This document shows positions 13,601 through 25,400 of a stretch of DNA of 64,000 nt, one piece after another; positions within the stretch are counted from its first letter, which is position 1; every line of letters starts with the position of its first letter. A program made the translations under genes and the position numbers. The stretch comes from Gonium pectorale. Taxonomy: Eukaryota > Chlorophyta > Chlorophyceae > Chlamydomonadales > Volvocaceae. Under the pieces are notes generated by a model that saw only the letters and a program-made list of their open reading frames with translations, had not been told where the DNA came from and did not search any database. The stretch lies in assembly GCA_001584585.1 (NCBI GenBank), contig LSYV01000029.1, positions 56,391-120,390 on the forward strand, in the 5' to 3' direction.

Positions 13601-15265
13601 TCGTTGCACTTTCGCTACCATGCCCGGGCTTCTTGTACATGTACTTTGTCCTGTCCCTGCATTGCCGCGGCCGCAAGTTGATGGACGAGGAGCCTGGACA
13701 TGACCCACCTCGCAGCTGACGCTGCTTTGCCACCTCGGGATCCTCCGCCTCGGCAGCAGCCGCAGCGCCGTCGCCGGCGCTCTCCTCGCTGTCGCCCTCC
13801 GCGTCCTCACCCGCATCACCGCCCTCCTCCCCGTCTCCGGTGTCTGCAGCCCCGGCGCCCGGACCTGCAAGCGCGGAACACGTGGAGAAGGATTATAAAG
13901 CCAAGACGACAACGCCATGACAACTATACGCACCCGCCAGCACTCGCCATTGTCGTCTGGGGATCCATGCCATGCTTGAGGGCAGCGAGTGCGCTTTGCT
14001 GGACTTAACAAGCTGCGCGCAATCTGTATAGTAGGGTCGGTGCCCCCCATTGGGGCTCTGCTTTCGACTGACTGCTTACCTTGCGTCGCCCCACCCGCGG
14101 CAGCCCCAGCCTCCGCGCCGCCGCCCGGCTCGCCCTCCTCCGGCGGCAGGTCGTCGAAGCCATCTCCCACAGCGCTGCGCACCACCACCCGCTTGCGTAT
14201 GGCCTTACCCGGCCGGCCATCGGCAGCGGTTGCCCCCGCCGCAGCGTTCACAGCAGCCAGGGCGCCGCTGTCGCCACCCGCCTGGGAGCAGCCGTTGCTG
14301 TCGGCAGCAGCCGCGGGCTTCGGCGATGGCTCGGCTGTCCCTAGTGCGCCCGGCGTGGTCGCCTCTGGAGGTGGGGGAGTGGGGCGCCGCAGGCGCTTCA
14401 GGCGGCGCCTGCCGCCACCGGCGGTTGCAGCCTCCCCAGCCTCCTCCACCGCCTGTGGTTTATGCTGAGGCGACGGTGGAACAGCTTGCATGACAACATC
14501 GTCATCGCATAGCTCGTCCTCCAGGGACTCGAGCGCAACCCGATGATGCCGTTGCGGCAGGTCCGTTGCGGCTTCAAGTGCAGGTGCGGCCTGCGGAGAT
14601 GGCCCCGCAGCAGCGCCCGCTGCAGAGGCAGCGACAGCAACAGTAGTCGCAGCCGCTTCGTAGCCAGCTTGAGAAGCTGTGAGATCTGCTGCCGCGGGCG
14701 TCGCAGCAGCTGGCTCGCCAGTAGCGGTTCGGGCGTCAGGCTCGGCCTGCACGGGGACGTCGGCGTCCAAGGGCGCTGTGCCCTCCAACACCAGACCCAG
14801 CTCCGCGGGCTGCGACGCCAGCTCAGTGGAGGCAGCCGCCGGGGGCGCGTCAGTGATGTCAGCACCGGTGTCAGCTGCTGGAGGCGCTGCGCCGTTGGGC
14901 TGCGGCTCCGACTCCATTGGCAGCACGAATGCGCCCTGAAGGACGCTACGCTCCTCCGCGCCGCCGGCCACCTTCGCTAAGACATCAGTGGGTGCCTCGT
15001 CAGCATCTGGAGCCATTGCGCAGGGCTCCGCGGCATCCGGGAGAGAGGCCATGTTGTCGAGCGGCTTGGCACCTTCCGCTGGAACAACACAGCGACTGCT
15101 TCCTCTGAGCGCATTGTTCATGTCAAGCGTTGGTACCTGGTCCCCATCGTGCTGGGTGCTGCCCTCGGGGTGCTGCGACTGCGACTGGGGCTCGGAGAAC
15201 AGGATGGAGCGCGTCAAGATACGCGCCTCCTCCTCGATCACGTCCTGGCTGCAGCTGCCGTCCAT
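7688..15265 (-). CDS. Claspin/Mrc1-like replication checkpoint mediator
   Basis: The gene starts with ATG at 15265 (MDGSCSQDVIEEEARIL) and ends with TAA at 7688-7690, with roughly ten or more exons. Claspin/Mrc1 proteins travel with the fork and pass the ATR signal to CHK1. Features that fit: a Ser/Asp/Glu-rich disordered N-terminal half; an LSDVLSKIMARTKSL segment near 13.35 kb; very acidic blocks near 11.2-11.8 kb; the Mrc1/claspin-type segment YFVDVEAELSDEEE near 10.7 kb, preceded by a Lys/Arg/Ala helix; acidic LDELEDEYDGEDLDEG and LNGLDDDDEV blocks near 10.4 and 9.8 kb; and a C-terminal SFIFATDSNSG motif near 8.0 kb. The first exon runs 15265-14080 to a GTAAGC donor. Phases between the second and third exons did not reconcile by eye, so exon boundaries are approximate. 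A generic acidic nuclear protein is the alternative. Confidence 0.72.
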
Positions 15266-15584
15266 GGTGAGTGTAGGACTTGGTTGGGACCTCTGCGTCT
15301 ACGTCGCGTGAAGCGGTCGTCAATGCATGCTTTTTACAGGGCTTAGCTTCATTGAACTAGCCTTCTCTCAATGTAGCTGCTCTCGCTATCGAGGCGAGGG
15401 ATTCCATTCCCATGTTCAAACGATTTATCCCTGGAACTGGAACCAGTACTTCAGGCGCGTTTAAAACAGCCAATTTTGGACGCTACACTTTCATCACTTT
15501 CACTTTGCTTACTTCCTTCGCTCACAAGCCTAGTAACCTGCCCTCCTCGCTCGGGCCTCGCACCCCTGACACAACCAAGTCAAA
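15266..15584. promoter_or_regulatory. Divergent promoter region
   Basis: The 319 bp between the claspin-like start codon (minus strand) and the SAP/Jupiter-like start codon (plus strand) must hold both 5' UTRs and both core promoters. It is visibly less GC-rich than the coding DNA around it. I could not pick a TATA box or a known operator with confidence. Confidence 0.55.
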
Positions 15585-16073
15585 ATGAACAGCGCCGAGG
15601 TCGATGCCCTGCTCAAGCCCCTCACCATCAAGGATCTGCGCGTCCAGTTGCGCGCTCGCGGCCTGAACCCGGCCGGTGGGCTCGAGGCTCTGCGCGAGCG
15701 CCTCAAGGAGACGATGTTCGAGACCAAGGACTTCGCGCTCAAGACCGAGACCGGCGAGGACATGGCCATGGTCCACGTTACTGCCGGCCAGGCGTCCAGG
15801 GACGTGGCTGCGGGCAAGGGCCAGAACAACTACGGCCGGCCGGCTGGTCAGAATGTGGGCAACTTCATCACCGACCGCCCCAGCAGCCGCGTGCTCGCCG
15901 CCCCGGGCGGTGCCTCTCAGATCGTGTTTGGCGACGCGGAGCCGACCAAGGGCATCAACAACAACTATGCGCGCCCGGCCGGGCAGCAAAACGTGGGCAA
16001 CTTCCTCACCGACAAGCCCAGCTCCAAGGTGCTCGCGCCCCCCGGCGGCGCGTCGCAGATCCACTTCGGCTAA
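15585..16073 (+). CDS. SAP-domain protein with two Jupiter/HN1-type repeats
   Basis: This is an intronless frame of 162 residues starting in the context CAAAATGAAC, a good algal start. Residues about 12-44 match a SAP helix-extended loop-helix (LTIKDLRVQLRARGL, then GLEALRERL), a fold that binds DNA or chromatin. Residues 80-116 and 125-162 are two copies of a segment of the form NNYxRPAGQNVGNF, then SSxVLAxPGGASQI and FG. The SSRVL-PPGG core is the hallmark of the Jupiter/HN1 (JPT) family, small disordered proteins linked to microtubules in animals. The pairing suggests a nucleic-acid or cytoskeleton adaptor, but the role is inference. Strong codon bias and lack of introns suggest good expression. 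Confidence 0.85.
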   Translation: MNSAEVDALLKPLTIKDLRVQLRARGLNPAGGLEALRERLKETMFETKDFALKTETGEDMAMVHVTAGQASRDVAAGKGQNNYGRPAGQNVGNFITDRPSSRVLAAPGGASQIVFGDAEPTKGINNNYARPAGQQNVGNFLTDKPSSKVLAPPGGASQIHFG

Positions 16074-16564
16074 GCTGTCGGCACTCTTAGCATGAACCGC
16101 GCGTGGGGGTGGAGGCAAGGGGCAGGGGGTTAGCGGAGTGTATAGGGCTTTGGCGTGCAGGGTAGAGTATTGCAGGCAAGGGTATTGCAGGCTGACTCGT
16201 GCTTCGACAAATGATTGAGAGTCAACATGTGATGAGCTGTACATAGGCAAGCTGCACCCATTTAGCACATAGCTAGGTGCGCTTGGTGCTTTCACAGCGT
16301 ACGTGCAGGGGTACTTGCATTCAAGGCCCTTTTGTTTGACATGACACTTCAGATTCGGTTTCGCTGCTGCTGTTCAATGAACGGTCTGGTTCATGGTTAT
16401 TGTTCATGTTTGGCTGTCATCTCTCGTAGCCTTGCTGCAGGTTTGACGGTTACGGTGTAGTAACTTCCCTGTTGCTCATGGTCATGGTACAGAGAGCCGA
16501 TGAGCAGGGCGTTGCGCCTGGCCTCGAGGGGAGAAGCAGTAGAGGCAGCGCCTGCATGAGCGCA

Positions 16565-16569
16565 TGTAA
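16565..16569 (+). terminator. TGTAA poly(A) signal for the SAP/Jupiter-like gene
   Basis: This TGTAA lies about 490 nt past the TAA stop in AT-richer 3' UTR-like sequence. A second copy at 16772-16776 could be an alternative site. Confidence 0.5.
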
Positions 16570-16599
16570 ATATATAGATATGAACTCCCTCCTGCGGTC

Positions 16600-18120
16600 A
16601 AGCCAGTTAGCACATCTTCCTAGACTCTCTAGACCCAGCTGACGTTTGAATGCCGGCATTCGTCTGGACTTGCATGCCGTGTTAATCCCGGGCATCTTCC
16701 AAGCTTTCACGTGACTACGACCCTAGGACAAGAGTATGCACACTACAACGCATTCCTCATACATCATGTACTGTAATGCCATACAATAGACAAACTCAGC
16801 CCGAGTCATGGCCCGCGCACAGGCACATCCCGTATCGCATTTTGGGCGGAGCCCCCTGGGATCCAACCCACGCAGCAGTGCCGGGCCGGGGCGTCAGCGG
16901 GGCCTGGCCGGCGCGCGTCACCGCCCAAATACGGTGGTTGCGGGCGAGCGTCGCGGCCCTGTGGCGGCCCCGGCCGTTAGGTGCGAGCCCATGCTACGAG
17001 ATAAACACGCTGCAGCGAGGGAGCCGCATCCTCTACGGTGTGGGCACCCCCGTCCCATCTCTCCTCTTTGCTTTCCCGTCCTGAGCCACTTGAGACACTC
17101 GCAGACTCGCTCGTGACATCGGCCGTGGCGAGCGGGCAGCGGTGCCTGGGTCCACCCTACTCAGGCCAAAAATTTCCGGAAAGGTCATGGACAGGGTTTT
17201 AGGGTTTATATAATATAAATAGGGTCCACAGCGCAGGGTGCTACTCTTCGCCCCAAGGAAGGACGACAAATAGTCCGGCTGCAGCGCGGGCCACCAACGC
17301 CCGCTGCAGCCATCCGCCGGTCGCCGGCCCCCATACTCCCATACTACCCGTACTACAGACATGCATACAGTCACAGGGCGGCGGAGGGCGTGGCAGAAAA
17401 AGTGTTGCCGCACCCATCCCCCTCTGCCGGGTCGGGACGGCGCAGGAAGCAATCGCACCTTAACCGTCATCGAAGGCCAACAGGGCACACGGGCGCAGGG
17501 ACCAGGACAACAGGAAAACAGAAATCAGGCGGCAGAAGACCAGTGCGCAGTCAACCATCAGCATGTGTGGGCATGCGACAAAGCACACAAAACGTACATC
17601 CCCGCTCGCACACCCTTTCCACAGAGAAACAACCGACCCACCATCCACGACACGACGCGATGAATATGGAGATGGAGCACGCACAAAGGACGGTAGCGAA
17701 ATGGGAACGAGGCCGTAGAAGGCCACCGCATCCGACCGTCAACCCGATTTTGCGGCCTAGCACCCGGGACCACACGCCGTCCAACTACGAAGGGAGGGAC
17801 CCACGGCAACGCTGACTGCAATGACCGACCCAAACGGACCCCAGCGAGGGGACCCCACGCGGACGTAAGACATGACCAGCTCCCGTGCAAACAAAACCAT
17901 ACATCACAAAATCACGCGACAACTGAGACCTTCCATAAAATTTTTCCGACATGAACACAATGCCCAACACCTCAGCGGAGCCCTAACCGACAAAACCAAC
18001 ACCGCGGCAGCAGCAAATGTGCCGCTTGCGTGCCCATTCCCCACACCTCTCGTCGGCTTGCAACGCTGTTTATTCCACACAAAAGAAAACATACCACTCC
18101 TTTGCGCACAATAGCAGCGC
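16600..18120. other. Intergenic region without a convincing gene
   Basis: Short, conflicting open frames only. There is a palindromic GGGCGGAGCCCC motif near 16848, and one interstitial copy of the algal telomere-type unit (TTTTAGGG followed by TTTA) near 17195. The latter sits in a small AT-rich patch beside a TATATAATATAAA run. Confidence 0.4.
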
Positions 18121-18132
18121 AGCAGCTGTTAC

Positions 18133-18350
18133 CTGGAGGGTAAACCGGGGCCCCGATTGACGCGGCTTCAGCGGCTTCCCTCCACGTCGCCTGGGCCTCC
18201 CCAATGCTACAGCGGCGTAACCTGATCATTTCCAGACACATGCCGCAGCCGCCGACAACGAAGCTCCAGGACCAGTTGAACAACTGCAGTGCCTCGAACG
18301 GGTCTTTGGCAAGGTATCCATGAAGCACACACGTGGCGGAAACTTCACAT
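18133..18350 (-). CDS. Putative coding exon, unknown
   Basis: One minus-strand frame reads smoothly as AKDPFEALQLFNWSWSFVVG and on through CGMCLEMIRLRRCSIGEAQ to ASIGAPVYPPG, then meets a good GTAACA donor at 18132. The codon choice looks coding, unlike the flanking DNA. It may be a late exon of the receptor-like kinase gene upstream on this strand, or part of a separate small gene. The acceptor was not fixed and no family was recognised. Confidence 0.3.
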
Positions 18351-19410
18351 CGCCACACAAGTGATGACCGGTTTCGCAAGCGGCGCGAGCCGGTCTTCGA
18401 AATAGTGGGGCGACGCAAGGTCATCTTCAGTGGTTTTCTCAGCACGCCAGTGCCGAGGACTATACGAACGAAAAACAGCGGATTCTTCATCAAGCATCAC
18501 TCGAGCAACGCGGCGGCGAAATGGGGCAGAGCGCAGTCCGCTATGACTAAAGACATAGCGTGCTTGTCGAAGCACCCATGAACCTAATAGCAAAAGCGTG
18601 GCCAACGCACGAGGCCACAATCCACCCGGATCCTCAGCAGCGCAGGGTGGACGGCGCGGCTATATATCACATCCCCGCACCCAGACAGCGCCCCCACGAC
18701 AGACCCAGACCCAGACCCCAGGAGGTGGTCCGAGGCTGCCATCACCCTCCCCACCGCTGCTGGTGCTGGCGACGGACAGCGAAGCGCACTCTCCCGCATC
18801 TATCGAACAAGCGCGCAGCGGTCCCGGCGCAGCTGCGCCGTCAGTGTCGTCCGACGGTGCGTCCTCCAGCGCGGGCGCCGCCGCCCTCACCAGCATCTTG
18901 TCGGACTGGTGTCACCCCTTCCTGCGCATCTTCAACCGTCGGCTCAGCCCGCCCTCCGCGCCATCTGCAGCGTTCACAAGCCGGCACGCAATGCTCTCAG
19001 CTCAGCTCAGAGGATTGCACGGGACGAGTATCGGCACAGGCGCACAACGAGGCCATGCCCGCTGACAAGAGGCGGCAATCGGCCCGCCGCCCTGTCGTAC
19101 CTTCCACCCCACCCCCGATCCCGGCTCCGTTGCACCCCATGGGACCGGGGCTGCTGCAGCGGGCCTGTTTCGTGCCTCAGGTTGGGTCAACCCACACGGA
19201 GTTCCCAGAGCCACGCAGCCGGGCGGCGCTCGACCCGACTCGAACCAGCCCCTCCCAAGTAGGCAAGCAACCTCCCCCCCAGCCTGCTGCCCCTCGACCT
19301 GCCCGACCTGCAAGATCGACGCCGCTGATCCTGCGAACCTCTCTCCTCTAACAAACCTTGCCGCGCATGGCACACGCATATTCTTGCCGCGCCGCACGAC
19401 CTGCCCAGGA

Positions 19411-22400
19411 TTATGCAGCACATCTGCCGTATGCCGTACCCTGCCGTACACGCACCTGCTCCTGTACCAGCAGCAGCGCCTTGACGAGCTCGGCAGCAGC
19501 GGGCCGCCGCTCCGGAACCGAGTCCCAGCACTGCCGTACGAGGCGATCCAGCTTGCGCAGTCGGCGGCCGGCTGGGACGTCACCCATGTCGGGCCGCTCG
19601 CGGTGCATGGTCACCCTTTGCAAGCGCAACAAGGGCCACAAGACACAGCTCGAATACAATTCACCGAAGAAGCACAGAAAGGACACGGATTCTCAGCCAG
19701 AGGTGGGCTATAAGAGCTGAGGTCTGGCTAACTGTGGGGGGCGACTGTGCTAGCAGCGAAGGGCGGGTGGCCACACAGGCGTGCGCTGTGGGTGAGCATG
19801 CCGTGCCATTATGCCGGCACTGCCCCGCCCTGCTCGCCGCAAACCTCCCCTCCCGCGACCGTCACACAGGCCCCGTGCCCACCAACCAACGAGCATCCGC
19901 CTCCTCACAGCTCGTTCAGCCTTGCCGTACCGCGGTTCGGTGCCCCGTGTTGCGCCCCATTGCCCCCTTCATCCCATCACAGCCCCCACCGCCAGCTGGC
20001 CGCTCACCGGACCGCAATGACGACCATGGGCATCCCCTGGTGCGACGCAGACGGCGAGCGGTGGAGATGGGATGGGGCCGGGCCGGGAGTCGGTCGGTCG
20101 GGTGCGGATTCCATTGGGTACTCTAGGGGCGCCGGGGCCGGGTGGCCTGCGGCCCGGCAAGGCCAAGCACAGCCCAGTGCCGCCACGCCCTTTCCCTGGC
20201 GGGTACATACGTACCCCGGCCCCCACCACCCGCGTACACAATTCCAGTGCCAGATGCGCCACCCCGCCCCCCCTTCATCCGCCTTCACCCCTCACCCGCT
20301 TGCCACGCCCCGTTCACACCACCAAGCCGGAATACCAGACGGAAGGTGCACCCGCTGGGCGAAGGAACGACCCACGGGCCGGCCACGCACCTCCCAGGGC
20401 CGCTTCCCGGACAGCATGGCCCACAGCAGCACGCCAAAGCTGTAGACTGCGCGGACCGCGGCAGCAATGGCGCCGGGGAGAAGGGGCCGGGGACGGGTCG
20501 TCAGCGGTGCCGAGGGGTGAGAGGCAAGCGCGAGTCATGGCTACGGGGGCCGGCGACAGGCGTGACTCAAGAATGGATCTTGGTTTTACAGCATACGTAT
20601 TGTATCGGTGCATGCGCAACGGCCGGCCTTAAAGCCCCGCGTACCTCACAGTTCCCCAACAGGCAAGCGTTGCAGCAGCCGGGCGGTGCCCGCACCAAAC
20701 AAACAAACACGGGTTTGCATTGAAGTGGCGAGTGCGGGTGGGCGCCTGGGCGACTGCTTTCAAACTGCACGACTCCAGCAACGGTGCGTCTAGTCCCGGG
20801 TGCAAGGAGTGATGCTGGCTCCCGGGATTACGGCGTCGGGAACGAAGCATCCACTCGCTCACCATCGACCTTGTTGGTGACGATGTTGTTCGTCACCGCG
20901 TAGAGCTCTGTGGGGACGGGCAAGGGCAAGGGCAAGGAGTAGGAGCCTACTGAACAGCAACACCAACCGAGCAGCGCCCGTCACCGCCCCGCCCCCTATG
21001 CATCTACATACACGGCGCAAGTGACCTTCTCACGTAGCCAAACCTCGCCCTCACGTCGCAGCTCCCGGCAATGCTCGCAGCAAAAGGTTGTGCCTCAACC
21101 CCCCAACTCCCGCCTGTGCACCCGTGCAGAGCGTCGACTGCCGCAACGCCGCAACGCACCCACCTGGGGCCATGAACTCGGGCGTCCCCACCTCGGGGTT
21201 GGCCGTCGCGACCGCGACCGTGTCGCGCAGCCGTGAGAAGCCAAAGTCCTGCACCGTGAAAGATCAGCAAGCAAGGAGCTGGAGGCAGTCATGCGGGGCC
21301 AGGAAGTCGGGCGGCCGTTTCGCCTCGGGAGCTGCCTAACGTTGACCAGTACGGATCGCACGCAGCACATTCACGTACGGTGCACAATGGACGGATGATG
21401 CCGTCGTACCGCCACTAGCCGCCGCCGCGGGCGCCGGCGTCACCGCAGGCAACCTGTAACCTGTCACCTGCCACGGCGCCAGTCCCCAGTCCCCTGGGTG
21501 CTCACCGCCAACTTGGCCACCATGTTGGGGCCGCCCGGGTGGTTGACCAACACGTTGCTGCGGGGGGCGGGAGCGGGCAGGAGGGGGAGGGGCAGGGCAG
21601 CTTCCCGCGACTCAGCTTGTGCACAGCGTAGCCACAGACACAGACACAGGCACAGACACAGGCCAGGAAGCTGGCATGGTACAGTGGCATGCCCACGTCC
21701 GTTGGAGGGACGGGCGACTGCTCAGACCGAAGGGGGGCTGAAGCGGGAATGCGAGAGTCGGGAACTAACAACCGACAGCTTAGCAGTACAAGTAGGGTGT
21801 GGGGTGGTGCACGCGAGGACGCGGTTCGATTGACTGACGAGATTCCAAGATACCAGTCCCACAAGACCGGTGCCCACATCGTTGGTGTTGGCATACGCTG
21901 AGTCCCCCCCACCCGCGGACTCACGCCGGCTTGAGATCGCGGTGCACAACAGTGGGGTGCAGATACTCGAGGCCCCGGGCCACGTCCAGCGCAATGGACA
22001 GGACCTGCCGCGACCGCAGGTTGGGCATGGGAGGGTAGGGGGGCGATACCGGGGTAGTGGACACAGTGCGCCAGGGGTCCCTGGGTTTACACATGGGCAA
22101 AGCACGGCACCCCTCGTGTGTTTCGTATGCGTAATATCGTGCTTAAATAGTTATGCACAAGGACAGCGAGCGAAAGGATAGTCGGCAGACCAGGCACCCT
22201 CAGCCCAACCTAACCCGCTCAGTATCCCGCTAAGACCTTGACGCTGGGGGTGCTGGCACCCCTCGCACGTGCTGTGGCGGGGCCAGAGGCGACCCATGGG
22301 TCGAGGGTCGTGCGTGCTGTGGCAGGCCAGAGGAGACCCATGGGTCGCGGGTCGGGCGTGCTGTTGCGGGCCAGAGGAGACCCACGGGTCGTCGCACCTG

Positions 22401-25400
22401 CTCCATGGGCAACAGCTGCCCGGGCCGTCCGTACAGCAGCTTGTCCAGGCTGGTCTCGCAGCGCTCCATGACCAGACACAGCCGCGGCGGCGTGAGGCAG
22501 GCCGCCAGCAGGTTCACGATGTTGGGGTGGTGGCAGCGGCTCAGCACCGCCACCTCCTGCGTTAGCGCCGCCGCCAGATGCGCCACCACGGTCCCCATGG
22601 CCCCCGCCCGCCCCGCCTCTGCGCCGGGCCTGCCTCGCCCTGCGCCTCCGCCTCCGCCCTGGGCCTCTACCACTCCGCGGTCCTTGTCACAGGCGTGTGG
22701 GCCTGTGGGCGTGCGGGCGTGTGGGCGTGTGGGCTGCTGTCTGCGCTGCACTCCCTCGCCCTCGCCACTGCATCCACACCGTCGCCTCCAGCACCCGCTT
22801 GGTTGTCCTTACCCTCACCCGTGTCCTCATCCATTTCCTTACCCGTATCCTCAAGATTGCGTTTGGCAGCAACCTCGTCATCCGACGCCAGGCGGCCGCC
22901 GGGTTTGGCGCCTTGGGCCAGTTTTGCTGTTGCTGTCGCCGCATCCGCGGGCAGGCCCCACGTGTCGAGGGACAGGTCCAGGATGAGCTTCACCGCTACG
23001 ATCTGGCCTTGGTACAGCCCCTCCACCACCCGCCCGAAGCCGCCCTTGCCAAGGACCGTTGGCAGCAGCGTCACCTCGCCGGCGGGGCCGGGCCGCACGT
23101 CTAGCGGCACGTCGGCACGTGGCGGCGTGAGTGAGCTGATGACGGCGGCAGAGGCGGAGGCGGAGGCGGAGGCGAAGGGAGCCGGCCGAGGGACGGCGGG
23201 CGAGGCGCCGAACACGGCTGCGGGCGAATGACGGTGGGAGCAGGTCATGAGCACAGCAGCGGCAGCAACGCGTGGATGGGCAGCGGGCAATGAAGCTGTT
23301 CATGGCTGTTTATTGCCTTGCGTCTGCTGGCGAGCTTAACGGTTGATAAAGGGACGCGGGTCCACTGCTGTCGCCGCAGCCATCACCGCAACCGCCGCAC
23401 TGCCCCGTTGCCCGACCCCGCCTTACCCGGTGAGGGTGCAGCCGCTGCGGCCCTCCCCGTCCCTTCATCTGCCACCGTTACTGTAATGAAGGGCGCGGGT
23501 ACCACGTCCTCTGACGGCACCGGTGAGAAGTCTAACTGGGTGGTGGTGGAGGCAGTCTCACGCCCCATTCCCGCGCTCCTGCTGGGTTGTTGTTAAGGGG
23601 TTCCCGGGCGGGCGGCAATGAACATATCTCATCCCAATCCAACTAAAGCACGGCCTCGTTAACAACAGCGCGGCGCGCTGGTGCGGCTCGTGTAACCGCT
23701 CTCGCTCGTAGCGCAGGGCAGCGGCACGTAGGGCGTTTCGTCACCCCCCTGCCTCTTGTGAACATTTCCGAAATCACTCCACACGACCCCGTGCGGGCGT
23801 GTCGAACGAAGGCAGCGACAGCATGTCATGTCACATCATGGATGGCGTGGTACGGTACGGAACGCCACGGTACGGCACGCACGTCTCGCATCCCACACGG
23901 GACTCTCCCTTTTGCCCAGCCTGCCCGTGACCATGCCAGCGCGTGCTTTCCGCCTGTGCAGCCGCCACCCGCCCCCACCTGCACTGCTCCCGGGCCACCA
24001 CGTGCTGCCCCGCCTTTGCGGCAACCCCCGTGGTCCCATGCGCGCCAGAGCAGCGGCCGCTGTCTGTCTTCTCCTTGAGCGGCGCGTGCGCCCCCGGGCG
24101 AGCCTCGTGCCCCGCCGCCGTCAGCCCCCTTCGACGGCGGCGTAGCGCGACGACGCCTAGTGTGACCGCTGCGGCGACCAGCGCGGCGCCTGCAACCAGC
24201 CAGCATAGCCGGGAGTCAGTCTGGGATGAGGAAGCTTACGGGGCGCTGAACACGACGGCACAGCTCTGTTGTGGACCAGGGCGGGGCGCTGGCAGGGGTG
24301 TGCCCTGCCTGGTCCGAGTCTTGAACTCCGCCTCAGTGCTTCAATGCAGCCACGATTCCGCCTGGGCCTCAGCAGTACATCACACCTCCGGCGCGAAAGT
24401 GGACGGTGTGTGCGCCGGACCCGAAATGCAGATATGTACGTAGCGGAGGGCGGCCCCAGCGTACCATACGCCCCGTCCCGCCCGCCCGCGGGCGCACCAC
24501 GCACCTCGCATTCGCCCTGCAGCATGCCGCACTCACCTCCCAGCAGGCCTCCCAGCAAGGACCCCAACAGCGCGCTGCCAGGCCCTTCACCGCTGCTGCT
24601 ACCATCCCCACCGCCGCCCCCGCCCAGAGCCACCCCTCGGCCCGGTGCGGGCGGTGGGGCCTCCGGCTGCCGACTAGACGGGCCGCCGCTGCTGCCCAGC
24701 GATGAGCCCCCTGACGGGGCGAGCTCTGCGCTGTCTCGTTTGGCGGTCGCGACCATGCAGCCGAGCGTTCCCAGCTCCTCCACGCATGCGTACGACACCT
24801 CGGCTGCGCAGACGTAGGTTGTGTTGACGGCATGGCCACCATATCCCTTGTACACCTGTTATGTGAATATGCGTGTGTTGGGGAATGCAAGCGGCGTGTT
24901 CAAGGCCATGTGATGTGTGCATACGTCGCACGCCTGCAGTCGTGAACGCGGGTAACAACGCGAGCAGCACATACGTGTAACACATACATACATACATACA
25001 TACATACATACGTGTACCAAAAGCATGCCTACGCACCTGTTTCTGGTTGGCGTCAAGGTCAAACGCCATGACTGCAATGTCTTCAAGTAAGCCGAACTGC
25101 TGCCAGCAGCGCCGCTCCAACGGGACGACGCTGGCGGCTTCGGAGCCGGACAGCAGCAGGCTGCTGCTTGTGTTCACGCAGCCGGGCTGTGGCAGTCCGG
25201 CGGCGTAGCGCTGCGTGCCTGCTCACAGGGTGGGTGCGGCATGGCTTGGGCTGATCTATAGATACGCAGGCAGGCAGGCAGGCAGGCAGGCAGGCGACGG
25301 TCGGGATTATGCCGTACCCGGAAGCCATGGGGGACGTGGTGTTATTGTCGCGACCTGCAGTTGCGGCGCAAGGGAGCAAATGAAGCAACCAACGGTGCCG

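Noticed and set aside
17190..17210. Possible telomere or chromosome end (TTTTAGGG)
   Set aside because: Only one to two units are present and normal genes lie on both sides, so it is at most an interstitial trace.
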